From Phaeosaccion multiseriatum (taxonomy: Eukaryota > Ochrophyta, other classes): a stretch of DNA of 64,000 bases. The translations under genes were made by a program, and so were the position numbers. Numbering within the stretch: position 1 is the first letter of the stretch; every line of letters starts with the position of its first letter. This document shows, in pieces, positions 12,417 to 23,366 of this stretch. The stretch lies in the NCBI GenBank assembly GCA_965112735.1, contig OZ218955.1, positions 3,720,001 through 3,784,000 on the forward strand, read 5' to 3'. The notes below the pieces were generated by a model. It was given only the letters and a program-made list of their open reading frames with translations. It made no database searches and was not told the origin of the DNA.

Positions 12417-14133
12417 GTCTGACAGCACTACCATTACCATTACCAAGGGTTGTGTTGGGGATGACGTCACTGAGTTCGTCGTTGCTCACAGCGGCATTGT
12501 TGGGGACAGCAGCAACAACGGCATTGGCATTGCTCTCAATCACAACAGCAAAAGTAACGACATTGACACTGCGTTATGCGGCGGCGGAGGAGCAGCAGCA
12601 GCAGCAGCAGCAGCAAGCAGAAGCAAAGCGGCAAAGGACGGCAGAGGAGGGGCAGAGGAGGAGGAGGAGGAGGAGGAGGAGGAGGAGGAGGAGGAGGAGG
12701 AGGAGGAGGAGGAGGAGGAGGAGGAGGAGGAGGAGGAGGAGGAGGAGGAGGAGGACGTCGTTTGTTACGGCTCTACGCCCCCGTCATGGGGCAGTGAGCG
12801 AGTGAGGGCTTCAGAAGGCCGTCCCACGGAGCCTTGTCAGCTTCAACTTCCCCCCCTGCCCTCCCTCAGCCTCCTCACGGGGGGGGAAGAGGGGGGCGGC
12901 TTGCTAGCGGCTGACACGGACCTCTCCTCCGATCACGGTCATCACGCGCTTCAACACGGGAAAAGTCAACAACAAAGTCACTCGCGGACGGATGGATGGG
13001 GCTCGAACTCGAACCTGAATGTACCACACCCCCTTGGTCCTGCTCAGGGACCTGGCCCAATGCAGGGCACTAATGCCGCAAGAGCGTTGGTGAGGAAGCT
13101 CACGACAGAGGCTCTGCATGGACTTGGGGGTGGCGGGGGGAGATCGGTGGGTATGACCACCAAGCTTCAGCGAGGGAGGTCTTCGGCTGCAGGAACAGGA
13201 GGCCTGTCGCCCCCCTCGGAGAGGGGTCCCCGGGGGGATTGGGGCGGGGGTGGTTGTGGTGGTTGTGGTGGTGGTGGAGGAGGAGGAGGAGGAGGAGGAG
13301 GAGGAGGAGGAGGAGGAGGAGGAGGAGGAGGAGGAGGAGGAGGAGGAGGAGGAGGAGGAGGAGGAGGAGGAGGAGGAGGAGGAGGAGGAGGAGGAGGAGG
13401 AGGAGGAGGAGGAGGAGGAGGAGGAGGAGGAGGAGGAGGAGGAGGAGGAGGAGGAGGAGGAGGAGGAGGAGGAGGAGGAGGAGGAGGAGGAGGAGGAGGA
13501 GGAGGAGGAGGAGGAGGAGGAGGAGGAGGAGGAGGAGGAGGAGGAGGAGGAGGAGGAGGAGGAGGAGGAGGAGGAGGAGGAGGAGGAGGAGGAGGAGGAG
13601 GAGGAGGAGGAGGAGGAGGAGGAGGAGGAGGAGGAGGAGGAGGAGGAGGAGGAGGAGGAGGAGGAGGAGGAGGAGGAGGAGGAGGAGGAGGAGGAGGAGG
13701 TGAAGGAGAAGGAGAAGGAGAAGGAGAGGGAGAGAGAGAAGGGGAAGGACGAGGAGAAGGAGAAGGAGAAGGAGGAGGAGGAGGAGAAGAAGGAGGGGGA
13801 GGAGGATGTAGGTCCAAACATATGGGCTCGGCCGCCAATGGAGCCGCCGCTGCTGCTACAGCTACCAGCCTCTTGTCTGAGGTGCCGCACCCCCTGGGAG
13901 GGGGGTCCAGGGGGGAGGGGCCCCCGGGGGAGGGGCCCGGGGGGGGGGCTCTCTCGTGCCCAAGCAGCACCGCTTGTGCTTGTCCCGGGGGGGGAACAAT
14001 CGACTCGAAGTCGAGGGCTTCGAGAAACTCAGGGTGCCCCTCGACAAAATCTCGAGACGGGATGTTTATGTGTGAAGGACACACACACACACACACAAAC
14101 ATACACTCACACAAACCCGCTCTCTCTCTCTGA
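1..14133 (+). CDS. ARM/HEAT-type alpha-solenoid repeat protein, 5' end outside window
   Basis: I join 19 exons, all with GT-AG borders and matching phase: 1-73, 651-2289, 2532-2638, 2886-3025, 3312-3495, 3765-4675, 4825-4996, 5247-5408, 5710-5915, 6193-6463, 6668-6796, 7311-7862, 7981-8517, 8807-9164, 9551-9935, 10318-10717, 11060-11168, 11458-11657, 12082-14133. They give about 2860 residues without a stop, and the N-terminus lies left of the window. Helical leucine- and alanine-rich units typical of armadillo-like repeats recur, for example SNSTACLANLFVDG (exon 2), LGRAARLACTAVLTELT (exon 4), ISVLSAEGLGNLLVHP (exon 5), TKQVLAKALYNLLSRE (exon 11) and RSNALATLVNVVERN (exon 15). Between them sit long Gln, Ser, Gly and Glu runs. 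The last exon is nearly all low complexity (poly-Glu, then about 145 glycines), so the true 3' end is uncertain. Such solenoids usually bind other proteins; I do not recognise a specific orthologue. Confidence 0.7.
74..650 (+). repeat. Intron filled with GGGAA pentanucleotide satellite
   Basis: About 370 bases (roughly 97-467) are a nearly perfect GGGAA array with a few GAGAA variants. It lies in the intron between the first two visible exons of the solenoid gene. The 3' third of the intron switches to a C/T-rich tract leading into the acceptor at 649-650. Open frames across it on both strands (Gly-Lys-Arg-Glu or Leu-Pro-Phe repeats) are products of the repeat. Confidence 0.95.
2325..2425 (+). 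repeat. CTCTC/CTGTC pentanucleotide array in intron
   Basis: A run of TCCTC and TCCTG units lies in the intron 2290-2531. It is followed by an ACACGC-type dinucleotide run just before the acceptor at 2530-2531. Confidence 0.9.
5409..5709 (+). repeat. Intron with CCCTGA hexanucleotide repeat and CCT run
   Basis: The intron between two solenoid exons carries about 20 imperfect CCCTGA units (about 5454-5585). A TCC/CTC run then leads to the acceptor at 5708-5709. The hexamer looks like a telomere-type unit but is internal and imperfect. Confidence 0.85.
7018..7310 (+). repeat. CCCT/CCTT tetranucleotide tract before a splice acceptor
   Basis: A long pyrimidine-only stretch of CCCT and CCTT units fills the 3' half of the intron 6797-7310 and ends in the CAG acceptor. 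Confidence 0.9.
9936..10317 (+). repeat. Intron with CTCC-rich low-complexity tract
   Basis: The intron between solenoid exons holds about 210 bases of CTCT/CCCT repeats (about 9990-10205). A short AT-richer stretch containing TCAACTGTCAACTTGTCAA follows before the acceptor. Confidence 0.8.
10718..11059 (+). repeat. Intron with TTGAC pentanucleotide array
   Basis: About 12 TTGAC units (10827-10890) change into TTTGC units and then into TTAC/TTTA. Two copies of a CTGACTCCCCCTTGACTGTCTGA-like unit follow (about 10970-11025). Confidence 0.85.
12655..12753 (+). repeat. GAG array encoding poly-Glu in the solenoid gene
   Basis: About 32 GAG triplets lie in frame inside the last solenoid exon and encode a glutamate run. 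A smaller array at about 9769-9829 does the same in exon 15. Confidence 0.9.
13266..13700 (+). repeat. GGA array of about 145 triplets encoding poly-Gly
   Basis: An almost pure GGA array of about 430 bases lies inside the last exon. In the frame continuous with the upstream exons it reads as glycine; other frames give poly-Glu or poly-Arg, and the reverse strand gives poly-Ser or poly-Pro. An array this long may be collapsed or expanded in an assembly. Confidence 0.95.
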
Positions 14134-15058
14134 CACACACACACGCACGCACACACGCACGCACACACGCACACACGCACACACACGAGCGCGGGTATGT
14201 AGAGAGAATCACGGGGCGGCGACGACCCGGAGCACAACACATGCAGAACTAACTTGGGTAACTAACGTACAGACATCACCATTGTATACAAGTCATTTCT
14301 TTTAAGTCATTACTAATGAGTCATTTCAGTAACTAAAAAAAAAGACTCATTCTGCTTCGCTTCCTGAGCTGAGCTGAGCTGGGCTGGGCCCCTCTGGTCT
14401 GCACCGGCTCATACAAGCATGTACCTCAGTTGCAAAAGTCACCCCCTTCCTGTCTCTCTCTCTCTCCTCTCTCGCTCGATGGCTCGCTCAGTCTCTCTTC
14501 TCTACTGCTTCACAAAAATTCCCCTGCTGTTGCTGCTGCAGCTGGTGCCAGTCTGCTGTATCACCAACTTGCGCTGCCATTCTACATTCTGCTGTGCTGC
14601 TGCTCCTCCTGCTCCTCCTCCCCCCCCACAGAGCGGTTTCCAGCGTCTCACCGCCTCTAACTGACTACCATCGGGACACTCCTCACACCTGCTCACTGAC
14701 TACAATAAAGTGGCTGACTGACTCACTCACTGACTGACTGACTGACTGACTGACTGACTGAATGTCTCACTGACTGACTGATATACTGAAACTTAACACC
14801 CAACACCGGCCCTCTGCTCCGCCCCTCCACAAGAAACAGCCCACGTCTCCACCTCTCCACCTCCCTACCCACCCGCCTTGCCGCCTTCCTGTCCTCTCTG
14901 CAGGGAGGAGGCCATGGTCCATATTCCCTGTTGCCTTGTGTCCTGCTTCAGTTTCAGTTTCATAACTTTGCCCCTCGCCCCCTCCATCGTCAATATCGAC
15001 AAGCCCCTGACCTCGACCAACAATATCGATCACATCGAAACATACATGGACATCGACA
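14134..15058. other. Spacer between convergent genes
   Basis: This is the shared 3' flank of the solenoid gene (+) and the TOM70 gene (-). It holds a CA/CG dinucleotide tract (14134-14190), an A run (14334-14343), a TGAC tetranucleotide run (14727-14780) and one TATCACCAAC motif copy at about 14559. I see no convincing gene. Short frames at 14419-14664 cover only the motif copy and simple sequence. Confidence 0.6.
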
Positions 15059-15893
15059 CTACTGCAGGGTGGTCAGGCCCATGTTCTCAGCAGCTCGGAT
15101 CTTTGCGGTTCCGGCGATGCGGGGGGAGAGGATCTGCACAAGCTCATCCGGCTCCTTCAGGCAGTCAAGGGGAGGCAGGGGGGGAGGCAGGGGGGTGGGG
15201 GCGTTACAGAAAAGGCGTTACAGAGGGGCGCTGACAAGGCACTGACGAGGGCAGGACAAGGGCAGGACAAGGGCCAGCGTCAGGGGTCAGGATGGCCCCG
15301 CTGCGGCAGTGCCCACACTCTTATCATCCAAAGCAGTGCCCGCACCGCTGTCATCATGTCCATATGCCTGTCCTCATGTCCATATGCCTGTCCTCATGTC
15401 CAAATGCCTGGTCTCTTGAGTTGCCCTGCGTCCTCCCTCCTTCCCTCCATCCATCCATCCCTCCCTCCCCCCCCCCTCCCTTCTCTTCCCTCCCTCCCTC
15501 CCTCACTCACTCACTCACCCTCGCATACTTGAGCATGGCGTCATACATAGCCAGCGCCTCCCTCCCCTCCTCCATCGTCTGCGCAGTGTGCATCTTGTAA
15601 TTAGCGAGGCCCATGAGGGCGGGTTGGAACAACGGGTCGGCGTCCACTGCCGCCTGCATGAGCGCACCGAAGGCCTCCACTTGTTCCGGGGATTGCATGC
15701 CCTGTGTGTCAAGTGAAGGGGGTCGATGGGAGGAGGGAGGGGTGGGAAGGGAGGGGTGTGGAGAGTGCGAGGGTGTGAAGTGTGTGAGGGTGTGGGGGGT
15801 TACGGGATAGGGACGGCGTGGGGGTTGGGATGCATGTAGTCAGACAACCACACACACATTAAGGCAGAAGAAGCAGGGGAAAGAAAAGAACGA

Positions 15894-15968
<75 letters not shown>

Positions 15969-18434
15969 CCCCATTCATCCAACCCTCTCCCCCCCTCCTT
16001 CCCTCCCTCCCCTCCCTCCCTCCCTCACTCCCTTCCCTTCCCTCCCTCCCTCCCTCCCTCCCTCCCTCCACCCCTCCCCTGCCCTCCTTACCATGCACAT
16101 GGCCTTTGTATAGTAGGAGGTGGGGTTACTTACCATGCACATGGCCTTTGTATAGTAGGAGGTGGGGTTATTGGGGTCCGCTGCAATTGCCGTATCGAAG
16201 CCTCCAAACGCCACCGCCATCTGCTGTCTCGCTTGCTCACTATCCCCCGCCGAAAACGCCTTTCGCATGTCAAAGTCGGCTTTCTGTAACAGCAAATCAC
16301 TGCTGGTGGGGTACTTGGCAATACTCGCTTCAATCAAGTCGGTCGCCTCCTGCACCTCCTCCGCCGCCACCAGCATGTTAAACATCCTCCCAATGGCTGG
16401 CAAGTGCCCCGGGCTCAGCTCCAAACACGTTTCAAGATCCCTCCTCTGCTTCCCCAGCTGCTCCTCCACCCTCTCCTCGTCCCCCGCCGCCCTCGCCTTC
16501 TCCGCGCCCATCCCGAAAAGTTCCGCACGGAACATGTAGCACGTCCCTGACTTGGGGGCGACACTCACAGCCGTTTCGAAGGCCTCCTTGGCCTGCTCCA
16601 GGTCGTTCATGTCCATGAGCACCCCTGCCCGCTTCACCCACACATCCACCACCGACCCGTCCAGCAGACAGCTCGCCTGTAGGCAAGCAGGTACGTACGT
16701 AAGGTTACGTTATGTTAGGAGAGGGGGGGAAGGCCCACACAGCCCACCCATGGTCCTGACACCCCACTGTCCTGACACCCACTCACCCTCTGTCCTGACA
16801 CCCACTCACCCATTGTCCTGATACCCACCCACCCATTGTCCTGACACCCACCCACCCACTGTCCTGACACCCACCCACCCACTGTCCTGACACACCCCCA
16901 CCTACCCGCTGTCCTGACACCCACCCACCCCCTGTCCTGAGACACCCTTACCTTGTACACCCTAAACGCGTCTTGCGTGTGCTGACTCAGGTGCAGGAAG
17001 GTTCCGTACCACGCCAGCAGTGACGCCTGCACCACATCATCCACCCCCTCCAGTCCTGTGTCAGCATCACCTCCGCCGCCGATCATGAGCGCACTGCCCC
17101 CCCGGGCCTCTTCCTCTGCCTTCTTCTCACCCTCAACCTCCACCTTCTTGTCACTCTCAGTAGCGGCTATGGCATCCGCTGCCTCCACCAACACCTCGCC
17201 TTCCTCCAGCCCCTCCTCCTCCTCCTCCCCCGCCCCCTCCTTCTCCTTCCTCTCCTCCTCCTCCTCCTCCTCCTCTGTCTTCCACCTTCCCATTCCGAAC
17301 GCCCTTGTGAAATCCGTAACCGCCTCGCCATACTCCCTCCTGGCCACATGTGCCAAGCCCCTCTCGTGCAACGCCACAAAGAAGCGGCATTTGTCCCTTC
17401 CATCCCCGCCCGTCTCCTCCTCTTCCTTCGCCGCCGCCTCCGCCTCCTCACACTCTTTGTTGAGGGCGTCCAGCGACTTTCCGCCGTACTCTGCCACTAA
17501 GTCTCCTGGAGAGTGGGTACGCAAGGTTGGGGGGAGGGGGGGGGGGTTATTTGGGCATCATACGGGACGGAGGAGATGGGATGGGCTGACCCACTTTCTC
17601 TATCCCCCTCTATTCTCCTTCCTCTCCATAGTCTCAGTTTCAAGTACATACGCACGCGCACACACACTTCTTTCTCCCCTCCTCTTCTTCCTTGCTTCCT
17701 CACTTCTTCCCTTCCTTCCTTCCCTCCTTCCATCTTTACTTGTTCACTAACCGTGGGACTCGAAGCTCCTGAGTACGTCATAGGTGCTGTAGTTACTCGG
17801 CAGCAAGGGTGGCTCCTTGTTGGGTGCCCCAGAGGCGTCCAAGGCCTTTGATGCGTCCCCCTTGGCAGCTCTCTCCTGCAGTACTTCCTTCACTTGTCTT
17901 GATACCAGCTCAGAGATAATCTCGTCCAGCTGCTCGGTGTCAGGACATGAGGGGGGGGTGTCAGGACATAAGGGGAGGTGTCAGGACATATGTGGGTGTC
18001 AGGGCTGGGGGGGGGCAGGCGCCGGCACAGGCATACAGAGTAGAGAAGAGGAGAGGTGAGGACGCGAACTGCAGCTGCACCTTCTATTGAAACACTGCAA
18101 ACTGAAACTGACCAGATCTGGCGGCGGGCTGTAGACGGGGCTCCGGCCCATGGCCATTTGGCGCTTCTGCTCGTCTCTGTCAGAGAGCATGTGGCAGCAC
18201 AGCTCAGTGAGGGCCTCCTCCTTCTTGCCCAGTTGGTTGAACACCCGGGCCTGTTGGTTGGTTGATTGATTGTATTGTTTGTTTGTTTCACAGATGGCGG
18301 GTCGCAGGATGGCAGGTGGGCGGGGAGAGGGGACGGGAAAGGAAAGGTGAGCGTCGGTATCCATTGCACACACACAGAGAGAGAGAGACTCAGACACAGA
18401 CACACACAGAGAAGATAGGGACATACAAACAGCC

Positions 18435-18477
<43 letters not shown>

Positions 18478-18541
18478 GGCAGGCAGGCAGACAGACAGAT
18501 AGACAGACAGACAGACGCACACACACACACTCACACACACA

Positions 18542-18574
<33 letters not shown>

Positions 18575-18671
18575 TCACACACACACTCACACACACTCAC
18601 ACATACACACTCACACACACACTCACACACACACACACTCACACACACACACACTCACACACACACACACA

Positions 18672-18704
<33 letters not shown>

Positions 18705-20832
18705 GCACACACACACCTTGCGCAGACGAGCGAGCTTGTGTCCGGGGTCGAAGGTGAGACACATGGCGCAGTCTCTGAGGCAAGGGGCGAGGGAGTTGGA
18801 CTTCTCATACATCGCCGCACGGTTGTTGTACAGGGCGGCCCTGCGCTCCTCGAAGTCAGGGATCTGAAGAGGGGGGGGAGTTGGTGATACAGAAGGGAGG
18901 GGTGGGGGGTGGGAGAGAGTGAGGTGGGGGTGGGGAGGAGGGGGGAGGGAGGGGACGGAGGAGGATCCCAGGGGGGATACAGGGTTGGTATTGGTACTCC
19001 AGGCACTCGGGAGGATTGGCGACATAAATGGCGAAGCATGCGGAGGAGTCTACATAGGCCTACGTGTGCCTCTCGCTCTGCCTACGTAGACCTACGTGTG
19101 CCTCTCGGCCTGCCTAGGTAGGCCTACGTATGCCTACATATGCCTCGTGTGCCTCTCCCTCACCTTGTCTATGAGGTCTAGGGCGGTGGTGTAGTGTTCC
19201 GCGGCCTTCTCAAATCGCTGGGCCTTGAAGTTGCGCTTCGCCTGCTCCAGGGGGGTGGGGGAGGCATGTGGGCGGGGATTGACCATACAATACATGGGCA
19301 GGCATATGGGCAGGCAAATGGGCAGGTATATGGGTCAAGCACAGGAGTCAGCAGGCACGCAGCAGCGGCCCGTCCTAAGACACGGTCCTCTCTCCATAGG
19401 CCCCCTCTTAGTCTTTCGGCCACACACTCTCTCTCTCTCTCATTGAGATCATTGAGGCCCCTGTCTTTGAGCCATCTCTTTGAGCCATCTCTTCCTGACT
19501 TATTATAGCCATAGCCTCTCTCTCTCTCTCTCCCTCAAATGCAAGCCCCTCCTTCCTCTTCGGCTCTTTTGGACCCGCTCACCTGCGCCACAGTGCTGTT
19601 GAAGATAGCCTTGAGCTCCTCCTCGCTCTGTTCCTCAGCATCAGTCTTACCCTCCTCCGTCTCTTCTGTCGAGGCCGAGGCAGGCGGCGCGTCGGTAGGG
19701 CCTATGACGGCAGAGGCCAAGGAGGAGGCATCGAGGTGGGGGGGGGGGGGCAGAGAGAGACAGGCCAGCGGTTGTTGGTCAGGGCATCCTGTTGAAGAAA
19801 GAGCCAAAGAGGTCGAACTGCGGTCGAGCAGATGGGGACCCTACATGACAGGCCCTTAAGAGACGAAAGAGCTGTGCTGTGCCAGGGGCTTAACTTGGAG
19901 GAGGACACACACGGGGGTGAGGGAAAAGCGGAAGTGGAGAGGTGGGTAATTGCACTCCACCCGACCCTCCCGACCTTCCTCTCCCTTCCCCTTCCTTCCT
20001 TCACTTCAGGTGCAGCCGTAGATGCAGCCCCCCACCACTGCCTATACCACTCCTCTACCACTCCCCTATCTACCACCATTCTCTCCCCTGTTCGTCTCAC
20101 CCGTCACGGTTTGTGCCTGAGCCTCTTCCTCCTCCTTGTTGTCGCTGTCGTTGTCGCTGTCGTTGTCGCTAACGTCTTGTAGGGTCACCCGCTCCGCCCC
20201 TCCAAACTGCTGCCCCTGCTGCTGCTTCTGCTCCCTGCTGTGCAGGGCAGACCCAAGGGCCAAGCCCCCCCCCCCCTCCTCCTCCTCAGACCCCCCTTCC
20301 ACTTCCCCCAACTCCGCCTCGAAGACACGGCTGGAGCTTGGGGTGGGCATGGAGGCGAAGCCCGCGAATTCCTCGGGCACGACCACCGCTGCAGCCGCGG
20401 CAGCCGCACGTTCCACAGCGGCTGATCCCGACGTGGGGGATGTGGCAGGGGGGTTCCAGCCCTTGGTCTTGCTCCTGCGCAAAGTGGGGGAGGGATGCAT
20501 GGAAAGGAGAAGAGACAGGGATATACAATGATACCATGATACAATAAAGATAAAGAGGAGAAGGAGGAGGAGGAGGAGGAGGAGGAGGAGGGGGGGGGGG
20601 GGGGGGTGAGGGGGAGGAAGAGGAGAAGGAGGTGGAGCTGCTCGGGCTATTGATGCTCTAGCACGGGAGACAAGCAGCCGCGCCAGCGGGTTGAAAAAAA
20701 GGCTGTTCAGACGCGCATCCTTTTTAACACTCACTTCTTCTTGGAGCCAAGCCATGAAAGGGTCACGAAGGACAACGTAGCCACAGCCAGCGCCCCCACA
20801 ATCACCACAGCCCTGTTGTCAGAGGGCGCCAT
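15059..20832 (-). CDS. TOM70: TOM70-like mitochondrial protein import receptor (TPR protein)
   Basis: Eleven exons on the minus strand join in phase: 20735-20832, 20101-20474, 19583-19788, 19164-19241, 18717-18863, 18113-18250, 17752-17929, 16952-17505, 16134-16676, 15519-15701, 15059-15154. The product is about 864 residues. The N-terminus has a single membrane anchor, [20 protein letters not shown], followed by lysines, as expected for an outer-membrane signal anchor facing the cytosol. Clamp-type TPR units follow ([20 protein letters not shown], then [12 protein letters not shown]), and C-terminal TPRs lie in the 16134-16676 and 15519-15701 exons. TOM70 binds Hsp70/Hsp90-carried preproteins and passes them to the TOM pore. 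It is longer than yeast Tom70 (about 617) because of acidic low-complexity inserts after the anchor and in the 16952-17505 exon. The last exon ends in an Ala-rich helix ([11 protein letters not shown]). Stopping at the donor of exon 10 would give a false ending. Confidence 0.85.
15249..15427 (+). repeat. Dispersed repeat, copy A (inverted relative to copy B at 36287-36650)
   Basis: This segment inside the last TOM70 intron matches the reverse complement of a segment in a TM9 intron. Shared parts are the GGGCAGGACAAGGGCAGGAC start, the block around CAGTGCCCACACTCTTATCA and the 20-base unit containing CATATGCCTGTCCTCATGTC. Copy A has about three of the 20-base units and copy B about twelve. Confidence 0.85.
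15886..15968 (+). repeat. GAAA tetranucleotide array in TOM70 intron
   Basis: About 19 GAAA units lie in the intron 15702-16133. On the transcribed strand this is a TTTC pyrimidine run. Confidence 0.95.
16092..16175 (-). repeat. 42-base tandem duplication carrying a splice donor
   Basis: Two copies of a 42-base unit lie side by side at the end of the ninth TOM70 exon. Each contains codons for [12 protein letters not shown] followed by a GTAAG donor. The unit is a multiple of three, so using the second donor (exon end 16092 instead of 16134) adds 14 residues in frame. Confidence 0.85.
18360..18716 (+). repeat. GACA and CA/CTCT microsatellites in TOM70 intron
   Basis: The intron 18251... between exons 18717-18863 and 18113-18250 contains GACA units (18436-18515), then mixed AC, ACTC and CTCT runs up to the donor side. 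No gene is seen in it. Confidence 0.9.
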
Positions 20833-20962
20833 GGGCTTTTGATTTTTTTTTTCCGTCGATGATACGTCCTGGTCCCTGGCTATCGGGATCTATCGGTCGA
20901 GTTTTGCTCTCGAGATCGAGTTTTGTCTGAGTGATATCCAATAGAGCCGAAGAGGAGCTGCG
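20833..20962. promoter_or_regulatory. Compact divergent promoter between TOM70 and uL22m
   Basis: Only 130 bases separate the ATG of TOM70 (minus, 20830-20832) from the ATG of uL22m (plus, 20963). They must hold both 5' leaders and start sites. An 11-base T run lies near TOM70, and TCGAGTTTTG occurs twice (near 20897 and 20919). No standard TATA box is evident. Confidence 0.6.
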
Positions 20963-22893
20963 ATGGCCTTCTTGCGGCAGCTCGTCAGGCAGTCGCGCGC
21001 TGGCGGGCTGAGAAGCTCAAGCTGCTGCTTGCAGGCAGGAGGAGGAAGGGGAGGAGGAGCAGCAGCAAACGCAGTAGCAAGGGGAGGAGGAGGAGGAGGA
21101 GGAGGAGGAGGAGGAGGAGGAGGGGGGGGGAAAGTGACCCGATGGCTGAGCTCAGCCATCGCTAGCTCCGTACCCTGCAACAGCGTCAGCAGAGGCAGCA
21201 GCCGTGCCATTGGCGGCAGCGGCAGCAGGAGTGGAAGCAGCAGCCGGTGGCTAAGCTCGGGCAGGAGTGGAAGCAGCACGGGCAGCAGTGGCGAGAATGG
21301 CATGGGGGGATTCTGTAGCAGGAGTAGCAGTAGTATGAGTGGGCAGCAGCAGCAGCAGCAGCAGCAAGTAGTAGTAGAAGGTGGGGGGCGAAAGAAATGG
21401 AGTCGTTGGACGAAACCTGTCTCGACAGCGACTCCGGAGGAGAAGGCGGCCGCGAGGAAGGCAAAGTGGGAGCGGCGTGAGAGGGCCAAGGGTCTTCGCA
21501 ACGTCATGACAAAGACCACGGGGGTGGCAACGAGCGCCTGGCAGCTCAACCTCCTGGCCAAGCTGGTGCGGGGGCTGACTGTCCAGCAGGCCATCGGCAA
21601 TCTCACGTACCATAAAAAGAAGCACGCAGCCACCACGCTGGCGCTTGTGTCGGTGAGTCAGGGAGGCAGGAAGAGGTTAGACACTTTCACTTGGGGATGT
21701 GTGCTTGCTTGTATACTGAGGGAAATGATGGACAGGAGAGAGAAGGCTCCTTGCACACCATAATTGCACACCATAAACGATGTGTGTAGTCATTAATGTC
21801 GCCGCCTCATCCCACCCATCCGTACGCAAACAAACCAGCGTGCTTGCACCCTGGCAGAGCGCAGGCACGGGCTGATACCCGAGGAGCTTCAAATTACGAC
21901 GGTATTCGTCACTCGGGTGAGTGAGTGAGTGAGTGAGTGAGTGAGTGAGTGAGTGAGTGAGTGAGTGAGTGAGTGAGTGTGTGAGTGGGGGGGTGAGTAA
22001 GTGAGAGGGGGAGTGGGAGTAGCAGATTGAGTGACTGAGAGAGAGAGAGTGAGTGATGGAGTAAGTGGTAGGTGACAGAGAGAGGGAGTGAGTATATTAT
22101 GGAGAGAGAGAGTGAGTGAGATTGAGATCAAACGATTGAGTGAGTGAGAGTGAGAGGGAGGAGAGTTGCCGAAGCAGTGACTGAGTCGAAGAGTGGCAAA
22201 AAGAGAGCCGCGTGCGTGCATGGCTCTTCCGGTCTCGACTTCCGATAGAGTGCCACCCAGCAGTTGGTGATACAGCAGGCAGCAGCCGTCGTCTACGTAG
22301 TCCTCTCATTTGTGTTGACCTGCGGTCTGCCCTCGACTGTTCTGGCTGTCTCTCTCGCTCTCTGCATTGCCCCCCCCCTTCTCCCTCCTCCCCCGTCCGA
22401 TGGCGCTTTTTGCCTCCCTTCCTCTCCCTCCATGTCTTGTCGTGCTATCTCACTCACTCACTCACTCACTCTCACTCCTCTCCACCCTCGTCGGCCTCCC
22501 CCCCCCCCCCCCCTGTCTCTCTCTCTCTTCTCTCTTCTATCGCTCTGTTGTCATCGAATGATGGGAATTGAGAAGGGCCCCCAAACAAAGCGTTTGCGCA
22601 TTATGGGACGCGGGCGCACTGGATTTGGGTACCGACGCACCTCCCACATGTACATGACGGTTACAGAAATCGACTGGGAAGCCATGGAAGAGCAGGCCAA
22701 GACTCCTTCGGCCAGGAAGGCGTGGGAGAAGAGGAGGGGAGAGGTGAGGCGTGAGGCCGCCTGGCTGAGGCTCGGGGAGGGAAGCTCAAATGGTTGTGGT
22801 CCCTCCCCCAAGTCCATGCTATTGGGTATGGGGAACACCCACTTACTGCGTGCTATCGAACGGTCGCTTATGTAGCTTGCTGTGTGTGTGTGT

Positions 22894-22949
<56 letters not shown>

Positions 22950-23101
22950 GTGCTCCCCTGTCCCTTTGCTGGCAGGTGGAGGCCCTGAAGGCGCAGATGC
23001 AGGAGGAGGCGGCGGCGGAGGCGGCGGAGGAGGCGAAGAGACTCGCTGCCGACAAAGGCAAGGACGACAAGACAGACGAGAACAAGGCGAAGGCGGCATA
23101 G
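20963..23101 (+). CDS. mrpl22: Mitochondrial ribosomal protein L22 (uL22m)
   Basis: Four exons join in phase: 20963-21652, 21860-21916, 22573-22743, 22976-23101, giving 347 residues. The core is the uL22 fold: WQLNLLAKLVRGLTVQQAIG, then a middle exon reading RRHGLIPEELQITTVFVTR, then KGPQTKRLRIMGRGRTGFGY and RRTSHMYMTVTE, which match the conserved K-G-P and R-x-R-G-R-x-G segments of uL22. uL22 sits at the exit tunnel of the large subunit. The first 130 residues are basic and rich in Ser, Gly and Arg with no acidic residues at the start (MAFLRQLVRQSRAGG), as expected of a mitochondrial transit peptide, and they contain Gly and Gln runs. The C-terminus is a charged Ala/Lys/Glu helix. The acceptor before 21860 is chosen because CAG three bases earlier leads to an immediate stop. 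Confidence 0.85.
21917..21980 (+). repeat. GTGA repeat grown out of a splice donor
   Basis: The donor of the second uL22m exon (GT at 21917-21918) begins an uninterrupted run of about 15 GTGA units, so every unit repeats the GTGAGT donor consensus. The intron also holds related GAGT/GAGA sequence to about 22160 and one TTGGTGATACAGCAG motif copy at 22264. Confidence 0.9.
22884..22956 (+). repeat. GT dinucleotide array in uL22m intron
   Basis: About 35 GT/TG units lie in the last intron of uL22m, shortly before its acceptor at 22974-22975. Confidence 0.95.
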
Positions 23102-23366
23102 AGCGTAGATGAGGGATTGAGGCGTGCGTAAGGCTTAGCTAAGGCGTGAGATGAGGGATGCAGGGCGTAGATTTGGCAGCGCAGTAGCGGCTGAGGGCTG
23201 GAGTAGACGCCTCTGGAGGGTCGGAGCAACGCGGGGCACAAACGTACCACATCAAAGAAGCGTGGAGGGTGACCACGAGTTTCAGTGATTGGCCCTCGGA
23301 TTTTTGGTCGGAACCTTCCAAAAGGAATAAAAGCAATGAAGTAAGGGTGCTAGAGGGCAGGGCACG

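Noticed and set aside
13167-14305. Poly-Pro, poly-Ser, poly-Arg and poly-Glu frames across the GGA array
   Set aside because: Only the poly-Gly frame is continuous with the spliced upstream exons.
14419-14664. Short plus-strand frame MYLSCKSHPLP..
   Set aside because: Consists of CTCT repeats, one dispersed-motif copy and CTG runs; no supporting homology.
15507-15698. TOM70 ending in YARVSE at the GTGA run
   Set aside because: A further exon (15059-15154) in correct phase supplies a plausible conserved helix and stop.
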